This document shows positions 8,201-13,033 of a DNA stretch of 15,822 bases, one piece after another. Both the position numbers and the translations under genes were made by a program. This DNA comes from an uncultured Ruminococcus sp. (GTDB lineage: Bacteria > Bacillota > Clostridia > Oscillospirales > CAG-382), in contig CACZRJ010000264.1 in NCBI GenBank assembly GCA_902783535.1, positions 1 to 15,822 of the forward strand, in the 5' to 3' direction. The notes under the pieces are model-generated. The model made no database searches and was not told the DNA's origin. It was given only the letters and a program-made list of their open reading frames with translations. Position 1 is the stretch's first letter; every line of letters starts with the position of its first letter.

Positions 8201-9640
8201 GGGTTTCATGGGGAGAAGGACCCCGACATCGACCTGAACTTTTCCGGTGACGTGCAGTCGGCAGCGCACAAATATACGGAAGTTCTGTTCGGCAAGGAAA
8301 ATATTTTCCGCGCCGGCACCGTCGGAACGCTGCAGTCGAAAACGTGCTTCGGTTTTGTGAAGCATTATCTCGAAGACAGAAACGTTTTTCTGACAAAGGC
8401 TGAGACTGAGCGGCTGCTGACCGGATGTGTCGGCGTAAAGCGGACGACCGGACAGCACCCGGGCGGCATCGTCGTCATTCCCAAGGAGCACGAGATCTAT
8501 GATTTCACTCCGGTTCAGCATCCCGCTGACAAGGAGGAGTCGGGCGTCATCACAACGCACTTCGCTTTTGACTACCTGCACGAGACATTGCTGAAGCTGG
8601 ATATTCTGGGCCACGACGTTCCGACGTTCTACAAGATTCTCGAGGAATACACCGGAAAGTCCGTCATGGCGCTGCCCATGAACGACACGAATGTCTATGA
8701 ACTGTTCAAAAGCACAAAGCCGCTGAAGGTCAAGCCATCGGAGATCGGATGTGAACTCGGGACGCTCGGGCTTCCGGAATTCGGCACGAAATACGCGATC
8801 CAGATGATCCAGGACGCGAAGCCTCAGAACTTTTCCGACCTGCTTCAGATTTCCGGTCTTTCGCACGGGACCGGCATCTGGCTCGGCAACGGCAAGGATC
8901 TGATCGCAAGCGGAACGTGCACCATTCATGAGATCATAGGAACGCGCGACAGCATCATGGTTTCGCTGATGCAGCGCGGTCTGGACGCTTCCGTCGCCTT
9001 CAACGCGATGGAACGGACGAGAAAGGGGAAGGGACTGACCCCGGAGATCGTCGGGGAAATGAAGAAGTGCGGCGTTCCGGACTGGTATATCGATTCCTGC
9101 AACAAGATCAAATACATGTTTCCGAAGGCGCATGCCGCCGCCTATACGATCGCTTCTCTCCGGATCGCATGGTTCAAAGTCTATATGCCCGTCGCGTTTT
9201 ACGCGACCTACTTCACCGTGAAGTCGGATACTTTCGACGGCGGGCTGGTGATGAAGGGCGAATCCGCCATACGGTCGCGTTTGAAAGAGCTTCAGACGAA
9301 GGACAACCAGACGGCGAAAGAGGAAGACATGATCGTCATACTGAACCTGATCGTGGAGATGTACGCGAGAAAGATCGAGTTTCTTCCGGTGCGTATCATG
9401 AAATCGGACGCAACCAGGTTCCTGCCGGAAGGAAACGCCATCCGGCTGCCGTTCTCGTCCATGCAGGGACTCGGAACGACGGCGTCAGGAAAAATATACG
9501 ACGCGATCCATTCCGGACGCGCGACGACGGTGGAGGAACTGACTGCGGAGCCCGGCGTCGGAAAATCGGTCGTCGACGTGCTCCGCGAACACGGGTGTCT
9601 CGAAGGGCTGCCCGAATCCAACCAGATCTCCTGGTTCTGA
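5243..9640 (+). CDS. polC: DNA polymerase III PolC-type alpha subunit
   Basis: This is the replicative polymerase of Bacillota, with 1465 residues against 1437 in Bacillus subtilis. In order: an N-terminal domain (1 to about 215); an OB fold at about 255-340; the first PHP half with H359 and H361; an inserted DEDDh proofreading exonuclease (D451, E453, D537, H590, D595); the second PHP half with D768 and H770; then the polymerase core. A zinc-binding module has C941, C944, C966 and C969. The palm aspartates are D995 and D997 (DPDIDLNFSG), with D1120 (KLDILGHD) as the likely third, at the spacing known from PolC structures. A helix-hairpin-helix-like tail ends the protein. All active sites look intact. 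The start is uncertain: ATG 5243 overlaps ispG by 8 bases but its AAAGGA is almost adjacent. In-frame TTG 5222 and GTG 5231 are alternatives. Confidence 0.97.
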   Translation: MDDSLALFKKKFSRLDLTERQANDIRDMQSMEIRVQKETRKLAIYASFASWKDPGCFFELEDGLRDAYELTEARIYPSYPGEQFGEHCIPGLIGLLKRIAGKEAVNGFFEQCSYSYELEDRVLTIAVRNGVSDEFMRRSGVEKFFSDCIRGQFGIDVRVVLTGEEVDPSAYQPEMLAVLTKRAAEERRMEERTSDGKQPSGEPVSNAFRVIGPDDVETSVGEDGHIIARSGNMTFDVTDPVPVMGALKGKNPLIPIKKIRDGQFVSVVGHLFECVEKENYDKPTNSYRLFMTDGEASVLLRFQAEKGIKFTKGTGYILVEGRTKFNEFEGEVVLQASAIAFVKRLFRKETNPVPRVELHCHTNMSAMDALTDPVKLVERCSQWGCPAVAVTDHGNLQSFPEIMKAVEKHPEVKPIYGIEGYLVDDTARAVFSYRPKTDNREFRKDEFVIFDIETTGLSAAACGITQIAALIIRGSGEEVDSYETFVNPGMPIPSNITELTGITDDMVADAPSEAEAVRAFLDFCGGRMLVAHNATFDCSFIRRVAAANGIPFRNPYMDTVAVSRFINADLAKHNLDALSKYFDLGEFDHHRANADTEMLAQIFQRLVAKLLANGISDIDAMVEAMAEKGDPRKMKDVYHIVLLAKNQTGLKNLYRLVSMSYLRFFSKHPRIPLTVLREYREGLLIGSACSAGELYRAVMAGQPFDKLCSIAKKYDYLEIQPWTNNWYLFEEGSLGADPKAALEKLHEFDRTIVRIGEKLGKPVCATGDVHFLDPEDELYRQILQAGQKFPDADRETKLYLKTTDEMLEAFAFLGEEKAREIVLDNPRKIADMVDRLLPIPEGKYTPSIPGAQEDLIEMCKKTARDMYGDPLPEIVQNRMDRELNAVITNHYAVLYIIARNLVRNSEENGYYVGSRGSVGSSFVATLARISEVNPLPPHYRCPKCKHSEFITDGSVGSGFDMPDKNCPNCGTRMIVDGHDIPFETFLGFHGEKDPDIDLNFSGDVQSAAHKYTEVLFGKENIFRAGTVGTLQSKTCFGFVKHYLEDRNVFLTKAETERLLTGCVGVKRTTGQHPGGIVVIPKEHEIYDFTPVQHPADKEESGVITTHFAFDYLHETLLKLDILGHDVPTFYKILEEYTGKSVMALPMNDTNVYELFKSTKPLKVKPSEIGCELGTLGLPEFGTKYAIQMIQDAKPQNFSDLLQISGLSHGTGIWLGNGKDLIASGTCTIHEIIGTRDSIMVSLMQRGLDASVAFNAMERTRKGKGLTPEIVGEMKKCGVPDWYIDSCNKIKYMFPKAHAAAYTIASLRIAWFKVYMPVAFYATYFTVKSDTFDGGLVMKGESAIRSRLKELQTKDNQTAKEEDMIVILNLIVEMYARKIEFLPVRIMKSDATRFLPEGNAIRLPFSSMQGLGTTASGKIYDAIHSGRATTVEELTAEPGVGKSVVDVLREHGCLEGLPESNQISWF

Positions 9641-9645
9641 GGTGA
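9639..9645 (+). promoter_or_regulatory. Shine-Dalgarno site overlapping the polC stop
   Basis: GAGGTGA overlaps the polC stop codon (TGA 9638-9640) and lies 5 bases before ATG 9651. It decides the start of the next gene as 9651 rather than the in-frame GTG at 9642, which lies inside the site. The overlap suggests that ribosomes finishing polC re-initiate on the PHP gene. Confidence 0.75.
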
Positions 9646-9650
9646 ATTGC

Positions 9651-10487
9651 ATGCGAAATACAAACCAGATGTTTTGCGATCTGCATACGCACAGCGTTTA
9701 TTCTGTTGACGCCGCGCGGGACATGACGATCGAGAATATGTGCCTGTCCGCGCTGCATCGCGGAATCGGATGTCTGGCTGTCACGGACCATTACGACATC
9801 GGATTCGACTACAAGTTCGATCCGGTTTCCCGAGAGGAGGATTTTCTCTCGGCGAAAGAGAAGTTCGCAGGCAGGCTGGACCTGTTGCGCGGGCTGGAAC
9901 TCGGAGAAATGATGGACGGGCCGGAGGAAGCAGACCGGATCAGATCCGCGGTGGATTATGACGTCATTCTCGGATCCGTTCACGGGCGTCTGCCGGGTCT
10001 GGACTATCACGACCTGGATTATCGCCAGTACGAAGACGACGCGATCGTCCGCATATGGAAGGACTATCTGGAAGCGATGACGGTCCTCGCTGAAAACGGA
10101 GATTTCGACATCCTCGCGCACATCCGCTATCCCGAACGTTACGTTATCCGGGACGGAAGGGGAGAGGTGCTCGACGTTGAGAAAAAAGGATGCGAGATGT
10201 TCGAGCCGGTGCTTCGCGCGATCATTCGGAGAGACATTTCTCTGGAGATCAACACGGCCGTCGTCCGCAAATTCGGCCTGCAGTCGGATCCCGGCCTTTC
10301 ACTGCTGAAATTCTACCGTTCGATTGGCGGAAAACATATTTCCATCGGCAGCGACGCGCACAGAAGAAACGATCTCGGAGCGAATATGCGGGACGCTCTG
10401 GAGATGGCGCTTGCGGCCGGGTTTGAAGAGATATCCGTTTTTTCCGGGCGGAAGATCAGGCACATTTCAATCGAGGAGGGGGTATAG
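9651..10487 (+). CDS. PHP-domain phosphoesterase, histidinol-phosphatase (HisJ/HisK)-like
   Basis: This 278-residue protein is a stand-alone PHP (polymerase and histidinol phosphatase) metal-dependent phosphoesterase. The metal-binding motifs appear in order: DLHTHS with H12 and H14, TDH with D46 and H47, GLELGE with E83, GSVH with H111, ILAHIRYPERY with H157, and GSDAH with D235 and H237. The full set implies an active trinuclear site. Family annotation would be histidinol-phosphatase (L-histidinol phosphate to L-histidinol), but no histidine gene is in the window, so the substrate is uncertain; another small phosphorylated metabolite is possible. It starts 10 bases after polC with its ribosome site overlapping the polC stop, and ends 3 bases before the Lrp-type gene. 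It has no signal peptide or membrane segment, so it is cytosolic. The family is secure, the exact reaction is not. Confidence 0.85.
   Translation: MRNTNQMFCDLHTHSVYSVDAARDMTIENMCLSALHRGIGCLAVTDHYDIGFDYKFDPVSREEDFLSAKEKFAGRLDLLRGLELGEMMDGPEEADRIRSAVDYDVILGSVHGRLPGLDYHDLDYRQYEDDAIVRIWKDYLEAMTVLAENGDFDILAHIRYPERYVIRDGRGEVLDVEKKGCEMFEPVLRAIIRRDISLEINTAVVRKFGLQSDPGLSLLKFYRSIGGKHISIGSDAHRRNDLGANMRDALEMALAAGFEEISVFSGRKIRHISIEEGV
10473..10482 (+). promoter_or_regulatory. Strong Shine-Dalgarno site of the Lrp/AsnC-type gene
   Basis: GAGGAGGGGG lies inside the last codons of the PHP gene, 8 bases before ATG 10491. It fixes that start and is one of the strongest ribosome sites here, suggesting efficient translation of the regulator. 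Confidence 0.75.
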
Positions 10488-10490
10488 GTT

Positions 10491-10985
10491 ATGACAAAAG
10501 AGCAGCTGAAAGAACAGGTTTTGAGGCAGCTGGAGGCGGACGCCCGGCTGGATCCGGGCACGCTTGCCGTCATGTTCGGCGTTCCGGAGGATGATATCCG
10601 CGCTGTGATCGCAGAATGCGAAGGGGACGGAACGATTTTGACGTACATGGCCAAGGTGAACTGGGAGAAGACGGAGCGGAAGATGGTTCGTGCGATCATC
10701 GAACTCAAGACGGTCCCGCAGAGAGACCGCGGGTTCGGCGCCATCGCCGAGCGGATCTCACAGTACCCGGAGGTGAAATCCGCTTATCTGATGTCGGGCG
10801 GATACGACCTCGCGCTTACGGTGGAGGGAGAGACCATGCGGGACGTCGCCCTGTTCGTTGCGGAAAAGCTTGCGACAATGGAGGGCGTAACCTCTACGGC
10901 GACGCATTTCGTGCTGCAGACGTATAAGGAAGACGAGATTGTTTTTGAGAAAGATACGACAGACAAGCGGGGGAACACATGGTGA
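10491..10985 (+). CDS. alaR: Lrp/AsnC-family transcriptional regulator (AlaR/YugG-like)
   Basis: The protein has 164 residues. Residues 1 to about 52 resemble the AsnC-type winged helix-turn-helix (LEADARLDPGTLAVMFGV, then DDIRAVIAECEGDGTI). Residues about 62-145 form a RAM (ligand-binding, oligomerising) domain with IELKTVPQRDRGFGAIAERI and the typical YLMSGGYDLALTVEG block. Lrp/AsnC proteins bind amino acids and control nearby transport or metabolism genes. The gene overlaps the aminotransferase by 7 bases. That pairing, and the resemblance from memory to Bacillus subtilis YugG (AlaR), which lies next to yugH (alaT), suggests control of alanine metabolism and of its own operon. The HTH is more divergent than the RAM domain, so DNA binding is inferred from family. 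The symbol is tentative. Confidence 0.8.
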   Translation: MTKEQLKEQVLRQLEADARLDPGTLAVMFGVPEDDIRAVIAECEGDGTILTYMAKVNWEKTERKMVRAIIELKTVPQRDRGFGAIAERISQYPEVKSAYLMSGGYDLALTVEGETMRDVALFVAEKLATMEGVTSTATHFVLQTYKEDEIVFEKDTTDKRGNTW

Positions 10986-12151
10986 ATTTTGATCCTGCCA
11001 GTTTGCTGAACAAAACGGTCACTGATATCCGGCCTTCCGGGATCCGGAAGTTTTTTGACCTGCTCGGAACGATGAAGAACGTGACAGCGCTGACGGTCGG
11101 CCAGCCGGATTTTGAAACGCCCTGGCATATCCGTGATGCCGGTATTCGTTCTTTGGAAGAAGGACGGACCTATTACACATCGAACAACGGGCTCATCGAA
11201 TTCCGGCGTGAGATTTCCGCGTACCAGGAAAGGCGGTTCGGGCTGTCTTATGATCCGGAAAAGGAGATCATCGTCACGGTAGGAGGCAGCGAAGCGATCG
11301 ATCTGGCTTTCCGCGCGCTTTTGAACCCCGGTGACGAGGTCGTGATCCCGGAACCGTGCTTTGTCTGCTATGAACCGCTGGTCAGGCTTGCCGGCGGCGT
11401 TCCTGTTCCACTCGGTCTGAAAGCAGGGAACGGATTTCGCCTCAACGAGTCGGACCTGCGCGCCGTGATGACATCGAAAACAAAGATCCTTGTTCTTCCG
11501 TTCCCGAACAATCCGACCGGCGCCTGCCTGTCGGAAGAGGATCTGACTTCCGTCGCGCGTGTCGTCCGTGAATCCGGAGCCGCCGTGGTCTCGGATGAGA
11601 TCTATGCGGAACTGACTTACGAACGGAAGCACGTTTCCATTGCTTCGTTCCCGGGAATGCGGGAACGTACGGTCGTGATCGGCGGCTTTTCAAAGTCATA
11701 CGCAACGACGGGCTGGCGGCTGGGGTATACGCTGGCGCCGGCGATCCTGACGAAGGAAATGGCGAAGATCCATCAGTACGCGATCATGTGCGCGCCGACC
11801 ACAAGTCAGTATGCGGCTGTCGAGGCGGCACGAAACGGAGACGCCGACATCGAACGGATGAAAGAGGAATATTTCGTCAGACGGAATCTGATCGTTTCCA
11901 GACTCCGCGAGGCGGGACTGGAATGCCTGATGCCGGAAGGAGCGTTCTATGTCTTCCCAAAACTGCCGGACAGCGGGATGAGCAGCGACCGGTTCTGCGA
12001 AAGACTTCTCTATGAGCGGCAGGTCGCCATCGTTCCCGGGTCGGCTTTCGGATCCTCAGGCGAAGGATTCGCCCGTCTCTCTTATGCCTACGGCGTTCGT
12101 CACATCGAAAAAGCGGTCGACGGGATCAAAGCCTTTCTGGAGGCGTTATGA
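10979..12151 (+). CDS. alaT: Class I/II PLP aminotransferase, AlaT (YugH)-like
   Basis: This 390-residue protein is a fold-type I aminotransferase, probably alanine or aspartate type. Motifs seen: SGIRKFFDL at 20-28, GQPDF at 41-45, PEPCF at 124-128, NNPTG at 177-181, SDEIYAEL at 205-212 with D206 to bind the PLP ring nitrogen, and GFSKSYATTGWR at 236-247 with K239 as the Schiff-base lysine. HQYAIMCAP follows, then VPGSAFG and a late FARLSYA block carrying the substrate-carboxylate arginine. These blocks resemble Bacillus subtilis AlaT/YugH more than PatA; the lysine block is unlike HisC, so it is unlikely to be a histidinol-phosphate aminotransferase partner of the PHP protein. The start overlaps the Lrp gene by 7 bases, after GGGGGAA. 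Substrate specificity is inferred, not shown. Confidence 0.88.
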   Translation: MVNFDPASLLNKTVTDIRPSGIRKFFDLLGTMKNVTALTVGQPDFETPWHIRDAGIRSLEEGRTYYTSNNGLIEFRREISAYQERRFGLSYDPEKEIIVTVGGSEAIDLAFRALLNPGDEVVIPEPCFVCYEPLVRLAGGVPVPLGLKAGNGFRLNESDLRAVMTSKTKILVLPFPNNPTGACLSEEDLTSVARVVRESGAAVVSDEIYAELTYERKHVSIASFPGMRERTVVIGGFSKSYATTGWRLGYTLAPAILTKEMAKIHQYAIMCAPTTSQYAAVEAARNGDADIERMKEEYFVRRNLIVSRLREAGLECLMPEGAFYVFPKLPDSGMSSDRFCERLLYERQVAIVPGSAFGSSGEGFARLSYAYGVRHIEKAVDGIKAFLEAL

Positions 12152-13017
12152 GCATCTACCTCGCGGAGCCCGCATGGGCAAAGATCAACCGGTTTCTGCA
12201 CGTCACCGGCATCAGACCGGACGGCTATCACACGCTGAGAACGGTCATGCAGACGGTCTCCCTTTGCGACAGGATCTCTTTCCGGCAATCGGAGCGAGAC
12301 GAAAAGCTGGCTTTCATTTGCAGCGATCCGGCGTTGGAGAATGAGTCAAATCTTTGCGTCAAGGCCGTCCGGGTGTTCGAGGAATCCGCGGGTTTTGCTG
12401 TTTCCGGCAGGCTGAAACTGGACAAAAGGATTCCCTGGGGCGCCGGACTGGGAGGAGGAAGCGCGGATGCAGCCGCGGTCCTCAGACTGCTGCAGAGACG
12501 GTTCGGACGGCCGCTGACCGATGAACAGCTGATGACGGCCGCCAGGCGTCTTGGCGCGGACGTTCCTTTCTGCGTTCGCGGGGGAAGGGCGCTATGCGAA
12601 GGGATCGGCGACGTGATCACACCGCTTCCGGATGAACGAACCGAGCACATGCTGATCGTGAAGGGAAAAAGCGGTCTGTCTACGCCGGACATGTACAAGG
12701 CGTTTGACGGACGGGAAAATGTCTTGAGCGAAAAGCGCGCATCAGACAATGAAGAGGGCAACGATTTTGAGCAGGCCGCCTTTTTGTTTCTGCCGGAGAT
12801 CAGGAGCTTTATGGAAGCGCTGAAAACGCTCGGCGCATTCGAGGTCCGCATGAGCGGGAGCGGGAGCGCTGTTTTCGGCGTGTTTGCGTCTGCCGCGGCC
12901 GCAAAGAAAGCGGAGCAGGCTTTTTCCGGGTGGCCGCATAATCCGCCGGATGGCGGCGGAATCCCTGTTTTTTCGGCAGTCTGCCGAACGATTCCGCGGC
13001 TGACCGAAGTCAAGTAG
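12148..13017 (+). CDS. ispE: 4-diphosphocytidyl-2-C-methyl-D-erythritol kinase
   Basis: IspE phosphorylates CDP-ME at the 2-hydroxyl with ATP, the fourth MEP step. The protein is 289 residues, normal for this GHMP kinase. AKIN with K12 and the RPDGYH block at 23-28 form the substrate site. The glycine-rich ATP loop GAGLGGGSADAA is at 98-109. LGADVPFC at 135-142 carries the catalytic D138, and MSGSGSAVFGVF near 234-245 is GHMP motif 3. The usual APAKINLFLHV appears here as EPAWAKINRFLHV, a modest variation next to the catalytic lysine. The ATG overlaps the aminotransferase stop as ATGA, with GGAGG at 12139-12143. IspE is the third MEP enzyme of the window, though separated from dxr and ispG by polC and the aminotransferase group. 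Confidence 0.95.
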   Translation: MSIYLAEPAWAKINRFLHVTGIRPDGYHTLRTVMQTVSLCDRISFRQSERDEKLAFICSDPALENESNLCVKAVRVFEESAGFAVSGRLKLDKRIPWGAGLGGGSADAAAVLRLLQRRFGRPLTDEQLMTAARRLGADVPFCVRGGRALCEGIGDVITPLPDERTEHMLIVKGKSGLSTPDMYKAFDGRENVLSEKRASDNEEGNDFEQAAFLFLPEIRSFMEALKTLGAFEVRMSGSGSAVFGVFASAAAAKKAEQAFSGWPHNPPDGGGIPVFSAVCRTIPRLTEVK

Positions 13018-13033
13018 AAAAGGAAGAAATGCA

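Noticed and set aside
7574..9133. A 519-codon open frame on the minus strand inside polC
   Set aside because: It lies wholly antisense to the intact, motif-rich polymerase core. Its translation is arginine-rich and of low complexity with no recognisable domain, and it has no plausible ribosome site. Long antisense frames are expected in GC-rich coding DNA.
9642..9650. GTG start for the PHP gene, adding three residues
   Set aside because: The GTG lies within the GAGGTGA ribosome site that is ideally spaced for ATG 9651.
10979..12151. Aminotransferase as HisC, making a histidine mini-cluster with the PHP phosphatase
   Set aside because: The lysine block GFSKSYATTGWR and the PEPCF and HQYAIMCAP blocks fit the AlaT/PatA type; HisC has a different lysine block. 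No other histidine gene is present.
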